Shown here one piece after another: positions 16,787-25,990 of a stretch of 64,000 nt of DNA. The stretch spans positions 185,225 to 249,224 of the forward strand of contig CAJTSE010000005.1 in assembly GCA_910578815.1 (NCBI GenBank), read 5' to 3'. The notes below the pieces were generated by a model. The model had not been told where the DNA came from, made no database searches, and saw only the letters and a program-made list of their open reading frames with translations. Within the stretch, counting starts at the first letter, position 1; each line of letters starts with the position of its first letter. The position numbers and the translations under genes are program-made. The stretch comes from an uncultured Acetatifactor sp. GTDB taxonomy: Bacteria > Bacillota > Clostridia > Lachnospirales > Lachnospiraceae.

Positions 16787-19700
16787 TTACAGGTCCCCAA
16801 TCAGCAGTCTGTAGGCGTTCAGTATATTCTGCTGTTGTTTTCCAGCGATAAAATAATAGTCCTGCTGTGCCTGCCCGTCCATATAGAGATAAGTTCCATA
16901 GACGGGAATGTCACAGCTGATTACGGCGCCTGATGCCGCCGGCAGAAGGCCGTAGCCCTGATCCGACAGCAGGAGGGGCAGGCCTGTTCCTGTGGAAATA
17001 TATCTGGCGCTGTTTCTGAGTTTCAGCGTTCCCTGAACGGCAGGATCAAATGTGCCGGCAAACAGCTGCTCGCTCTTTTGCAGCTCCAGAAACAGCCAGG
17101 TGCCCTGTTCATCACATTGTCTGCCCTCCGTCTTACGTTCACTTAAAAGCACTTTCCCTTTTCCGTTCAGGTATCTGACAGCACCGGCGGCTTTTTCCAC
17201 CTGCACGGTGATCTCACCAGTGGTAAGCTCTATTGTCCTGCCGTTGTCCCGGTATTTCCAGCCGCTGTCAATTTTGTGCCAGGCGATCAACGGATGGGTA
17301 TCGCTCTTTACGATGGTTCCTCTGGCAAAGGTCATGCGGAGAATACCACTTCCTACCGGACTGATCCTCAGAGTACCATACTGACTCTGCAGATACAGAC
17401 CGTCTGCCTGTCGGGATACCCATTTTACGTTAAGGCTGATTTTGGAATGCCCTCTGGGGCGCAGGATCTCCGTGGGCGGCATGTCTCCGAAGATGGGGGC
17501 GGCTTTGGCGGCATTTTCAAGGATGGTGGCGGGCATATTCCCATGGCCAGGGACCACTTGGGCCGTGGCAGGCGTCCTCTCCTGAGACTGATCGCTCCAG
17601 GGAGATGCTGTCCGCTCCGGTGTGGATGAGGAATACAGGGAGGTGACAGAGTATTTCCCGGTTTTTTTGACCCCGGAGTTTCCCGAAATACCAGAGAATT
17701 TCGTGCGCATCACTTTCTCCTGTTTTTGGAAAACGGAGGTGTCCGCCTTCACCTTTACTTTTGTAGTGCTTTCTGCGGCCTTCCCTCTTTCCGCTGTTTT
17801 CATTACGGCAGCATCAGCCTTTTCTGCAGCCGGATTTATTTGCCCCGCAGCATTCCCCGACTGTATTGCGGGCGTTCCCGTCTCCGGCGCTTTCGACTCT
17901 GGCATTTCCGTCTCCGGCGTTTTCGTTTCTGGCATTCCCGATTCCGCCGTTTCCCGCTCCGGTGCCGGCTCCAGCAGACCGGTACACTCTCCTTGACAGA
18001 GAATATGCAGCTCGTGCAGGGCTCTGGTGGCGGCTACATAGAGCAGCTTGGCATGACCGTCATCCACAGGATATGCCTCCTTTGTGGGATTTAGGATCAA
18101 CACCGCATCAAACTCCAAACCCTTGGTGTATTCCACCGGCAGCACCATGATTCCTTTTCCAAAGGCGGCTTTTTCCAGGTCGCTCTCCATGATTTCAATA
18201 TATTGAGAAAGCTGTGCTGCCGCTTTTAAGGCTTCTTCACCATTTCTACACACCACGGCAATAGTATCAAGCTTCTGCGTCTGCCAGCCGTGGCAGATTT
18301 CGGCCGCCCGCCGGAACAGATCATCCAGGGAAGCATCCGCTGCGGCATGTTCCACGGTCACTTGGTTTCCATGGCGGATAATGGGCTCCGCCGGATAAAT
18401 GGAAAAACTTCCGTGACGCAGAATATTGGTGGCAAATTCCGATATTTCTATGGTGTTTCGATAGCTTTTGCGCAGGATGCCGAAGGAATCCATGGGATCC
18501 GGAAGCAGCAGCTTCTTCAGGGCTTCCCAGTCTCTTAATCCAAAACCAAAGTGGATATTTTGGGACACGTCGCCCATGACGGTATAGGTACAGTCCTTGA
18601 TACAGGCATGGAGTACCCGGTAAGCCATCATCCCAAAGTCCTGGGCCTCGTCAATGACTATATGATGAGCCTCGCTGATTACTTCCGTTTCCTTTACCCT
18701 TTTGTAAATCAGCGCCAGCGCTGCCAGGTCATACACGTCAAGCGTATTGGGGTCAGCGGATTCCGAAAGGCTGTCGACGGTGATGCCAATCTGCTCCATT
18801 CGCCCGTCAGACTCTGATGAAACGCTGCCATCCGCGGAACGGCACGGATGCAAGGCAAGAAATTCCCGATACAGCTCATAGATGGATTTCTTCCACTGCC
18901 GACCTCCGTAATAGCCTCTGTAAGCTTTCAAAATAGCCTTGCGCTCACTTTCCGTATATTTGACACCCTTGCCTAAAAATTCGTCTTTGATCTTAATGAT
19001 CAGGCGTTCGTTGAGCATATTGATCTTACTTTGGATAGATACCGTGGGATTCTGGGTAATATAGCGTTCTACCGCCTCACTTTCCACCAGACAGACTGGC
19101 TTGGGTTTGATGCCGGCTTTTTCATCCTCTTCCCGCCTGTCAAAAATGCCGTTTCTGCCGTCCTCCAGGCCTTCCACAAACTGCCTGGGATCCAGATAAA
19201 CGCTCTCCCGGCGTATAGTATCCCATTCCAACTTACGAATAAAGCTTTCCAGCTTCAAATACCATTCCTCTGTGCCCTTGACAATATTCCGGCTGCCGGA
19301 GACGGATTTCACCTGGTATTTCTTCTCGTCCCAGTCCTCGTAGAGCAGCCGGATAAACAGCTGTTCCATGGTCATCTGTTTTACGCCGTGGACATCCAGA
19401 TCCGGCAGCACGCCGGTAATATAATTGAGCAGGATGCGGTTGCTGCCTACAATATAGAAATCCTCCGGCCGGAAGCGTTCCTGATAATTGTAAAGAATAA
19501 AGGAAATCCGGTGCATGGCTACGGTGGTTTTACCGGAACCGGCAACGCCCTGGACGATCAGATTGTGATAAGGTGATTTGCGGATAATCTCGTTCTGCTC
19601 TTTTTGGATGGTGGCTACGATTTCTCCCAGTACGGCCTCTTTATTTTTGGACAGATACTTCATCAGCAGATCGTCGTTGGCCACCACTTCCGTATCAAAG

Positions 19701-20188
19701 TAATCCAGCAGCTTCCCTTCTTCGATCTCAAAGGTCCTTTTCATCTGCAGATCAATGGGGATTTCCTTTCCCTCCGGCGCGGCATAGCTGCACTTCCCTA
19801 GGCCGTTTTCATAATAGGCGTTGGCCACGGGCGCCCGCCAGTCCACTACCATCCAGTGTGTATTGTCTTTGGAAATACCGCCCTTGCCGATATATAGGGA
19901 TTCCTGCTTTTGTAAGGTTTCATCCCGGAAAATAATCCGGCCGAAATAGGGTTTGTGGCTGGCCCGTTCGTTTCGCTCCATGGCCCGCTTCATATGATCG
20001 TTCAGAGTGATCGTGTTGTTCAGCAGAGTCCAAAGCTCCACGTCATTATCGTGATAATGCTCCAGCATCTCATCAATCTCGCCCTGCATACGGCTCACTT
20101 CCCCGCCATAATTTGCAAGATTACGCTGAATAACCTGCATGGTTTCCTGCAGATACTGCTCTTCTGCTTTCCTGTCTGTGTTTTTCAT
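16787..20188 (-). CDS. HelD-like RNA polymerase-recycling helicase fused to a GH31 N-terminal-like domain
   Basis: 1133 aa. Residues 1-741 form a UvrD/Rep-like ATPase of HelD type: the N-terminal coiled arm (1-75), Walker A GVAGSGKT (214-221), Walker B IDEAQDFG, GDVSQNIHFGFGLRDW, SYRNTIEISEFA, VEYTKGLEFDAV and YVAATRALHEL. HelD removes stalled RNA polymerase from DNA. Residues 742-916 are a Pro/Glu/Thr/Ala-rich linker with near-repeats of MPET. Residues 917-1133 look like the beta-sandwich that precedes the barrel in family 31 glycosidases: WHKIDSGWKYRDNGRTIELT, GYGLLPAASG, QDYYFIAG, ILNAYRLLIG; the protein ends where the barrel would begin. Downstream DNA encodes no barrel. Start ATG 20188 has AAAGGAGGG. 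The domain match is by eye. Confidence 0.85.
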   Translation of the reverse strand: MKNTDRKAEEQYLQETMQVIQRNLANYGGEVSRMQGEIDEMLEHYHDNDVELWTLLNNTITLNDHMKRAMERNERASHKPYFGRIIFRDETLQKQESLYIGKGGISKDNTHWMVVDWRAPVANAYYENGLGKCSYAAPEGKEIPIDLQMKRTFEIEEGKLLDYFDTEVVANDDLLMKYLSKNKEAVLGEIVATIQKEQNEIIRKSPYHNLIVQGVAGSGKTTVAMHRISFILYNYQERFRPEDFYIVGSNRILLNYITGVLPDLDVHGVKQMTMEQLFIRLLYEDWDEKKYQVKSVSGSRNIVKGTEEWYLKLESFIRKLEWDTIRRESVYLDPRQFVEGLEDGRNGIFDRREEDEKAGIKPKPVCLVESEAVERYITQNPTVSIQSKINMLNERLIIKIKDEFLGKGVKYTESERKAILKAYRGYYGGRQWKKSIYELYREFLALHPCRSADGSVSSESDGRMEQIGITVDSLSESADPNTLDVYDLAALALIYKRVKETEVISEAHHIVIDEAQDFGMMAYRVLHACIKDCTYTVMGDVSQNIHFGFGLRDWEALKKLLLPDPMDSFGILRKSYRNTIEISEFATNILRHGSFSIYPAEPIIRHGNQVTVEHAAADASLDDLFRRAAEICHGWQTQKLDTIAVVCRNGEEALKAAAQLSQYIEIMESDLEKAAFGKGIMVLPVEYTKGLEFDAVLILNPTKEAYPVDDGHAKLLYVAATRALHELHILCQGECTGLLEPAPERETAESGMPETKTPETEMPESKAPETGTPAIQSGNAAGQINPAAEKADAAVMKTAERGKAAESTTKVKVKADTSVFQKQEKVMRTKFSGISGNSGVKKTGKYSVTSLYSSSTPERTASPWSDQSQERTPATAQVVPGHGNMPATILENAAKAAPIFGDMPPTEILRPRGHSKISLNVKWVSRQADGLYLQSQYGTLRISPVGSGILRMTFARGTIVKSDTHPLIAWHKIDSGWKYRDNGRTIELTTGEITVQVEKAAGAVRYLNGKGKVLLSERKTEGRQCDEQGTWLFLELQKSEQLFAGTFDPAVQGTLKLRNSARYISTGTGLPLLLSDQGYGLLPAASGAVISCDIPVYGTYLYMDGQAQQDYYFIAGKQQQNILNAYRLLIGDL

Positions 20189-20544
20189 GGGCCCTCCTTT
20201 ATGCTGTATGCCGAATAATAACCGGATACCCGCCGGTGTTTTGTAGGATTTCTGCTCACATCGTCTGACTGAACTTATAACACAAGTATAGCGAAAACAA
20301 AAAATAATACTAGACTTTTTTTAGAGGATATGTTAGAGTGTTATATAGAGTTGTGCCTGAAAAAAGCTACCTGTAAACGGTAGCTTTTTAACGTTATTAC
20401 GATACGCTGTGAAGAATGACATTGAAGAACCTGATTATGTGAGTTATGCTCTGTCATTGTTAGGATTTCCGCACAGCGGTTTTGAAAAAGTAAATTGGCG
20501 ATAAGGCTTATGTAAAATGCGATAAACACGGCACTGTTTCTTGC
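20189..20544. other. Intergenic region between helicase and his operon
   Basis: 356 bases without a gene. It holds the his-operon terminator at 20361-20389 and the AT-rich helicase upstream region. A TATACT on the minus strand near 20285-20290 could be the helicase -10, but I see no matching -35. Nothing else is evident. Confidence 0.5.
20361..20389. terminator. Bidirectional rho-independent terminator
   Basis: AAAAAGCTACC (20361-20371) pairs with GGTAGCTTTTT (20379-20389) around a 7-base loop, giving a stem with a T-run on both strands. On the minus strand it lies 156 bases past the hisIE stop. Confidence 0.85.
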
Positions 20545-21831
20545 TTACCGGTTTGCCAGCTCCGTGGTGATCTCTTCCCAGCTCACACCCTTCTCCACCA
20601 TCAGGACCATCATATGATAGAGGAAATCGCTCATCTCATACTTTACCTCGTTGGCGTTGGGATTTTTAGCGGCAATTACAATCTCCGTAGCTTCTTCTCC
20701 AAGCTTTTTTAAAATCTTGTCGATTCCCTTATCGAACAAATAATTGGTATAAGACCCCTCCTTCGGGTGAAGTTTTCGGTCCTTGATCACATTCAGCACG
20801 TCTTCAAAAACCTGCAGGGGATTTTCGCTGGCCTCATACTCCTTGCTGGCAATTTCATGAAAGAAGCAGCTTCTGGCCCCAGTATGACAGGCGGCTCCCA
20901 CCTGGGATACCTTTGCCAGAATGGTATCCATGTCGCAGTCGGCAGTGAGACTCTTCACATACTGATAGTGACCGCTGGTTTCACCCTTCAGCCACAGCTC
21001 ATTGCGGCTCCTGCTGAAATAAGTCATGCGTCCGCAGGCTATGGTCTGCCTGTATGCTTCTTCATTCATATAAGCTACCATCAGCACCTCCAGGGTCCTG
21101 TAGTCCTGCACCACCACGGGCACCATGCCATCATTGTTTTTCTTAAAATCAGCCCAGGAATAGGCAGCTTCAAAGGTCACTACAGGAATACCGTTTTCAC
21201 GGCACATTCCCTTCAGTGTTGCAATCTCTTTGATATTGTCGTTGATCGTATTGCCGGTAATACCGCACACATTTTGATAGGCCAGGATTTCCATGAGCTT
21301 ATTCAGGGCAATCTGATTGATCTGCACATAAAAGGGCAGCTCCGTCAGGCTTTCCGTTTCCCGAATTTGATGAGGATTCATCAAAATCAGCCCGCAGACA
21401 TATTTTTCCGCCAGTTCCCGGTTGGTTTCCAGCACGGCCGGATCATTGTAGGATGCAAGCAGCTTTTCACGGCCGAACTTTAAGGACACTTCTTCGGTAA
21501 TGTTGATATTCTCCTGCTTTTCATAGTCCAGTACCGCCCGCGTGCATCCGGCATACAGCAGCTTTTTAATATCCTCCATGCGCTTCACGTTGCCGGCGCC
21601 GGTCACGTTCATCTCGGCAAGGGCGCAGATCTCCTTTAAAAGGTCCAGCGCCGCCTCATGCTCTTCGTCATTCTCCGACATATCGAATACCAGCAGTTCA
21701 TCGGCGCCGCTTTCATTATAAAGTTGTACCAGCCGCAGGGGATCCGTCTCCACCACAGCCGTATCCTTAAGGCTTCTTACCGCATGTCCGTGGTATAAAT
21801 AAATGCAGGGGACAAATTTCTTAACTGTCAT
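20545..21831 (-). CDS. hisIE: HisF-like/HisI/HisE fusion protein (PRA-CH and PRA-PH)
   Basis: 428 aa histidine biosynthesis protein. Residues about 236-330 are phosphoribosyl-AMP cyclohydrolase (HisI): DCDMD at 298-302 supplies Mg ligands and Cys299, Cys315 and Cys322 the zinc site. Residues about 337-428 are phosphoribosyl-ATP pyrophosphatase (HisE; DRKLHPKEGSYT, KLGEEATE). Residues 1-225 resemble a HisA/HisF beta-alpha barrel (FVPCIYLYHGHAV aligns with the HisF CLDV...G start), but the catalytic Asp of CLDV is replaced by Tyr11, so this part is probably not an active cyclase. Comparable N-terminal extensions occur in other Lachnospiraceae HisIE. It is the last his gene of the run; the ribosome binding site GAAAGG is a little distant. 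Confidence 0.88.
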   Translation of the reverse strand: MTVKKFVPCIYLYHGHAVRSLKDTAVVETDPLRLVQLYNESGADELLVFDMSENDEEHEAALDLLKEICALAEMNVTGAGNVKRMEDIKKLLYAGCTRAVLDYEKQENINITEEVSLKFGREKLLASYNDPAVLETNRELAEKYVCGLILMNPHQIRETESLTELPFYVQINQIALNKLMEILAYQNVCGITGNTINDNIKEIATLKGMCRENGIPVVTFEAAYSWADFKKNNDGMVPVVVQDYRTLEVLMVAYMNEEAYRQTIACGRMTYFSRSRNELWLKGETSGHYQYVKSLTADCDMDTILAKVSQVGAACHTGARSCFFHEIASKEYEASENPLQVFEDVLNVIKDRKLHPKEGSYTNYLFDKGIDKILKKLGEEATEIVIAAKNPNANEVKYEMSDFLYHMMVLMVEKGVSWEEITTELANR

Positions 21832-21866
21832 TTTTTTGATTCAACCTTTCTCTCTTGTAGTATTTC

Positions 21867-22454
21867 CTACAGACTGCCCTTGGTACTCAGCACGTCAGAA
21901 ATACGGGAATCCATGCTGACCGCCTGATCCAGCGCCTTGCCAAAGGCCTTGAACATGGCCTCGATCATATGATGGGCATTGATGCCGTCCAGCAGCTTAA
22001 TGTGCAGATTCATGCCCGCACTGTAGGACAGAGCATAAAAGAATTCTCTGACCAGCTGGGTATCCAGCTCTCCCACCCGCTCTACGGGAAAGGCAGCGTC
22101 AAAATTCAGGTAAGGCCGGCCGCAGAGATCCACTGCACACAGCACCAGGGTTTCATCCATGGGCAGGATAAAGGAGCCGTAACGGCAAATTCCCTGTTTA
22201 TCCCCCAGAGCCTTTGCGATGGCCTGCCCTAAAACAATACCCGTGTCTTCTACGGTATGGTGGCCGTCCACATGAAGGTCCCCTTTAACCTGACATTTTA
22301 AATCAAAGAAACCATGTCTGGAAAAACCCTCCAGCATGTGGTCAAAAAAGCCGATTCCTGTAGAAATTTCGCTCTTTCCCGTACCGTCCAGGTCCAAAGT
22401 GACAAAAATGTCGGTTTCTTTTGTTTTCCGCTGAATTTCTGCAATTCTGCTCAT
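21867..22454 (-). CDS. hisB: Imidazoleglycerol-phosphate dehydratase
   Basis: Converts imidazole glycerol phosphate to imidazole acetol phosphate, step six of histidine synthesis. 195 aa, the normal length of the monofunctional enzyme. The Mn-binding motifs are intact: GIGFFDHML, DGHHTVED in the first half and NAHHMIEAMFKAFGKAL in the second, the internal duplication typical of HisB. ATG 22454 (MSRIAEIQRKT) fits the family N-terminus; a TTG seven codons earlier would use an in-gene site and is less likely. It sits between hisD and hisIE. Confidence 0.95.
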   Translation of the reverse strand: MSRIAEIQRKTKETDIFVTLDLDGTGKSEISTGIGFFDHMLEGFSRHGFFDLKCQVKGDLHVDGHHTVEDTGIVLGQAIAKALGDKQGICRYGSFILPMDETLVLCAVDLCGRPYLNFDAAFPVERVGELDTQLVREFFYALSYSAGMNLHIKLLDGINAHHMIEAMFKAFGKALDQAVSMDSRISDVLSTKGSL

Positions 22455-22498
22455 ATTATTTACCACGCCTTTCAAGTGACTTGATTATTTGCAGTGAT

Positions 22499-23788
22499 TC
22501 ACTGAAACCTTACTTTAATACTGTTTGCATGAGCCGTCAGCCCTTCGCTCTCCGCAAAGGCTTCAATATCCTTATGTACCTTCTCAAGTGCCTCTCTGGA
22601 ATAGGAAATGATACTGGTCTTCTTCATAAAGTCGTCCACATTTAAAGGAGAAAAGAACTTGGCGGTGCCGTTGGTGGGCAATATGTGGTTAGGTCCTGCA
22701 AAATAATCCCCTAAGGGCTCAGAGGCGTATTCGCCCAGGAAAACAGCTCCTGCGTTGCGGATTTTCGTCATAGTCTGAAAGGGATCGGCGGTGAGAATTT
22801 CCAGATGCTCAGAAGCAATCTCATTTGCCGCTTCAATTCCGTCCTCCATGGTCTCCGCGATCAGGATATGACCGTAATTGTCCAGAGATTTGCGGATAAT
22901 TTCCTTTCGTTCCAGCCGGGCGGTAAATTCTTCTACCTGGGCGGAAACCTTCTCTGCCAGTTCTTTGGAGGTAGTAATCAGGATGGCGCTGGCAAGCTCG
23001 TCGTGCTCCGCCTGAGAAAGCAGGTCCGCCGCCACGTACCTGGGATTGGCCGTCTCATCCGCCAGCACCAGAATTTCACTGGGACCGGCAATGGAATCAA
23101 TCCCCACATAGCCGTATACTGCCTTTTTTGCTAAGGCTACAAAAATATTGCCTGGGCCTGTGATCTTGTCTGCTTTGGGAATGGATTCGGTGCCAAAGGC
23201 CAGAGCTGCAATGGCCTGGGCGCCCCCTACCCTGTAAATGGTATCCACGCCGGCAATATCAGCCGCCACCAGCGTACCGGGATTAATATGTCCGTCCGCT
23301 CCCGGCGGCGTAACCATTACAATTTCGGAAACTCCTGCCACCCTGGCGGGGATTACATTCATCAACAGGCTGGAGGGATAAGCTGCCTTGCCACCGGGAA
23401 CATACACGCCGGCTCTGCCGATAGCCGTGATTTTCATGCCTAAAATGGTGCCATCCTCCTTGGCGTCAAACCAGCTGGTGCGAAGCTGCTTTGCATGGAA
23501 TGCCCGAATATTTTCCGCGGCTTTGCGGATCACCTCTGTCAGTCCGGGCTCCAGCTTTGTATAAGCCTCGTCGATTTCAGTCCGGGTCACCTTGATATTT
23601 TCGGCATTTAAGGTAAATTTGTCAAATTTCAAGGTATAGTCAAAAAGAGCTTGATCCCCTTTAGCCTTCACATTGGCAATGATTTCATTGACGGTATCCT
23701 CATACCCGGAATAATTATTAGGGCTTCTCTTTAAAAGATTGTCCAGAATTCCCTGCTTTGTCTCTTTGGTGAGTGCGACTGTCTTCAT
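22499..23788 (-). CDS. hisD: Histidinol dehydrogenase
   Basis: NAD-dependent four-electron oxidation of L-histidinol to L-histidine, last two steps of the pathway. 429 aa, as expected. Zinc and catalytic motifs are visible: GRAGVYVPGGKAAYPSS, DKITGPGN, SIAGPSEI, the Gln/His pair in LLSQAEHDE, the catalytic EH in NEIASEHLEI, and GDYFAGPNHILPT. The start ATG 23788 follows AGAAAGG at wide spacing. A 17-bp tandem repeat occupies the gap to hisG. Confidence 0.97.
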   Translation of the reverse strand: MKTVALTKETKQGILDNLLKRSPNNYSGYEDTVNEIIANVKAKGDQALFDYTLKFDKFTLNAENIKVTRTEIDEAYTKLEPGLTEVIRKAAENIRAFHAKQLRTSWFDAKEDGTILGMKITAIGRAGVYVPGGKAAYPSSLLMNVIPARVAGVSEIVMVTPPGADGHINPGTLVAADIAGVDTIYRVGGAQAIAALAFGTESIPKADKITGPGNIFVALAKKAVYGYVGIDSIAGPSEILVLADETANPRYVAADLLSQAEHDELASAILITTSKELAEKVSAQVEEFTARLERKEIIRKSLDNYGHILIAETMEDGIEAANEIASEHLEILTADPFQTMTKIRNAGAVFLGEYASEPLGDYFAGPNHILPTNGTAKFFSPLNVDDFMKKTSIISYSREALEKVHKDIEAFAESEGLTAHANSIKVRFQ

Positions 23789-23821
23789 ATCAAATCATAC
23801 CTTTCTTATTTCAATAATTGT

Positions 23822-23872
23822 CAATATTTTGTTTTTGCCAGTATTTTGTTCTTGCTGGTATTTTGTTCTGTA
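23822..23872. repeat. Three tandem copies of a 17-bp unit between hisG and hisD
   Basis: Units at 23822-23838, 23839-23855 and 23856-23872 share CAGTATTTTGTTCTTGC with a few differences. They are T-rich and lie in the 96-base spacer downstream of hisG. Confidence 0.75.
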
Positions 23873-23884
23873 TATTTGCTAATA

Positions 23885-24556
23885 TTACACTGCATTTACA
23901 ATTTCTGCCCGCAGTCTGTTGACCAGGCTTTTAATCCGTTCCGTTTCCATCTGCATACTCACCGGATTGACAATCATTCTGGCGGAAAGGGGACAGACCT
24001 CTTCCAGCACCTCCAGCCCGTTCTCCCGTAAGGTGGAGCCTGTCTCCACAATGTCCACAATCACATCCGACAGCTCCACCAGAGGGCCTAATTCCACGGA
24101 ACCGTTTAATTTGATAATATCCACGGTCTGATGCTTTTTGTTGTAAAAATAATCTTTGGCAATGTTCGGGTACTTGCTGGCCACCCGAATCCGCTCATGG
24201 TGCTGTAGCAGTTCCCCGGCAGAAGGCGCGCCGCAGACGCACATCCTGCATTTCCCGAAGCCTAAGTCAAGCACCTCGTATACATTACGGTTTTCCTCCA
24301 GTATGGTATCCCTTCCCACGATGCCGATGTCCGCCGCGCCGTATTCAACATAGGTAGGCACGTCGGGCCCTTTGGCCAGGAAGAAACGTATCTTTAAGCT
24401 TTCGTTGACAAAGATCAGTTTCCTGGAGGATTTGTCCTTCATCTCTTCGCAGGTGATGCCGATCTTTTCAAACAGCTCCAGGGCCTTATTGGCAAGGCGT
24501 CCTTTGCCCAAGGCAAAAGTCAGATACTGTTCTTCGTTTCTATTACTGATGTCCAT
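23885..24556 (-). CDS. hisG: ATP phosphoribosyltransferase, short form
   Basis: Catalyses the committed step of histidine synthesis, ATP plus PRPP to phosphoribosyl-ATP. 223 aa, so it is the short HisG_S form that lacks the ACT regulatory domain and needs HisZ. Motifs include the N-terminal LTFALGKGRL, YGAADIGIVGRD and the PRPP-loop-like DIVETGSTLRENGL. The gene for HisZ lies upstream and overlaps it by 14 bases, consistent with a hetero-octameric enzyme. GGGAGGATAGG precedes ATG 24556. Confidence 0.96.
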   Translation of the reverse strand: MDISNRNEEQYLTFALGKGRLANKALELFEKIGITCEEMKDKSSRKLIFVNESLKIRFFLAKGPDVPTYVEYGAADIGIVGRDTILEENRNVYEVLDLGFGKCRMCVCGAPSAGELLQHHERIRVASKYPNIAKDYFYNKKHQTVDIIKLNGSVELGPLVELSDVIVDIVETGSTLRENGLEVLEEVCPLSARMIVNPVSMQMETERIKSLVNRLRAEIVNAV

Positions 24557-25709
24557 TTTTCCTATCCTCCCAGAGAGATTGTATGGCAGTTTCCTTACAC
24601 GCTGCCTTTCTCAATACCGTCGCCTTTCCCTCTGCCCGCAGCTGTTGTGCTTCCGCAAGTTTTTCGGAGAAATTATCAGGGCTGTAAGAAACAATCTGAA
24701 CAGGCTCCGGAAGAGGCAATTTCACTTTCTGCCGGAATAGAGCCTCCAAAATACTGTCAATTACCATGCAAAATCCTACAGCGGGGGCTTCCTTGCCAAA
24801 CTGACGAAGCAGCCCATCATATCGTCCACCCTTGACAACGGCATCACCTACGCCATAGGTATAAGCCTTAAAAATGACACCTGTGTAATATTTGTATTTA
24901 CTCAACATTCCCAAGTCGAAAGAAATGTATTCCGACACACCGTAAGCCTGCAACACCTGATAAAGTTTCTCAAGCCTTTTAATGGCGCCCAGAGAACGGG
25001 GATTCTTTACCATTGCCCCTGCTTCCTGCAGGGAACACATATCGCCGAACATATCCGCCACCTTCAGCAGACGGCTGTGATATGGCTCGGCCACGTCCCG
25101 CTCCTGCAGCAGCTCCTGAGCAGCAAAATAATTTTTACCGGAGATGCAGGCCCTGAGGTCCAGCTCCGTCTCTTCGTCCAGCCCCGCCTCCCCGCACAGG
25201 CCCTTGAAATACTCCACCTCGCCGATGGTGACCTGAAAACGCTTTAATCCGGCGTGAAGGAGGGATTTGATCACCAGGCTGATAATCTCGCCGTCCGCCT
25301 CCACCGAATCGTCCCCTATCAGCTCCGCCCCCATCTGCGTAGACTCCTTTAATTTCCCCTGCAGATCGGAAGTATTGGTAAAGGTATTGCCCAAGTAACT
25401 GAAGCGAAGGGGGATATTGTCCTCCCCGAAATATTTCGCCGCACATCTGGCGATGGAAGGTGTAAAATCCGGCCGCAGCACCAGCGTATTGTTATCCTTG
25501 TCAAAGAATTTATATAACTCTCTGCTGGGCGTAGTGCCGATTTCCTTGGAAAACACATCGAAAAATTCAAAGGCCGGAGTCTGGATCTCTTCATATCCAT
25601 ACAGCCTGATATTTTCGTGAAGCCGGCGTTCCACCTCCAGCTTTTTTGCATATTCTTCACCGTAAATATCCTTTACCCCTTCGGGGGTATGCAGCAGTTG
25701 CTTTCCCAT
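24543..25709 (-). CDS. hisZ: ATP phosphoribosyltransferase regulatory subunit
   Basis: HisZ is a catalytically dead histidyl-tRNA synthetase paralogue that activates short HisG and carries histidine feedback. 388 aa. Class II synthetase-like core is seen: LLHTPEGVKDIYGEE, IQTPAFEFFDVF, LVLRPDFTPSIARCAAKY and SYLGNTF; the later region KGGRYDGLL followed by PAVGFCMVID resembles HisRS motif 3. The C-terminal anticodon-binding domain of HisRS is short or missing, as usual for HisZ. Start ATG 25709 is preceded by AGAGGGA; earlier in-frame codons extend into the leader without a ribosome binding site. It heads the his operon. Confidence 0.93.
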   Translation of the reverse strand: MGKQLLHTPEGVKDIYGEEYAKKLEVERRLHENIRLYGYEEIQTPAFEFFDVFSKEIGTTPSRELYKFFDKDNNTLVLRPDFTPSIARCAAKYFGEDNIPLRFSYLGNTFTNTSDLQGKLKESTQMGAELIGDDSVEADGEIISLVIKSLLHAGLKRFQVTIGEVEYFKGLCGEAGLDEETELDLRACISGKNYFAAQELLQERDVAEPYHSRLLKVADMFGDMCSLQEAGAMVKNPRSLGAIKRLEKLYQVLQAYGVSEYISFDLGMLSKYKYYTGVIFKAYTYGVGDAVVKGGRYDGLLRQFGKEAPAVGFCMVIDSILEALFRQKVKLPLPEPVQIVSYSPDNFSEKLAEAQQLRAEGKATVLRKAACKETAIQSLWEDRKNGHQ

Positions 25710-25847
25710 CTTCCCTCTCATTCTGCAAAGCGCCGTCATAAAAAGTTCAAATGATTCCGGATAGGAGGATACCGTGAGTTCCTCCCCCGGCACTTTAGCG
25801 TTTTAATGTGCTACCATGATACCATGGCAGAGAAATAAATTATGTGT

Positions 25848-25876
25848 AGTATATCCGAAATATCTCGTGTTGTCAA
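25848..25876 (-). promoter_or_regulatory. Strong sigma-A promoter of the his operon
   Basis: On the minus strand TTGACA (25871-25876, perfect) and TATACT (25848-25853) are 17 bases apart. The implied leader is about 130 bases, too short for a typical T-box, and contains direct repeats TACCATG at 25812-25818 and 25820-25826 and a GGAGGA/TCCTCC hairpin near 25760-25785. Confidence 0.9.
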
Positions 25877-25990
25877 GCTGTATTCCGCTTGGCTTCTGTC
25901 TGTAGCAGCTACGATTGTAATATTTCAGACACTCCGCAATCGGGTAACGGTCGGCTGTCGCCGTCAGATTGTGGGTATCTGAACTGCTGC

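Noticed and set aside
25709..25850. T-box riboswitch in front of hisZ
   Set aside because: The leader is only about 130 bases and I see no conserved T-box core sequence or terminator/antiterminator pair.
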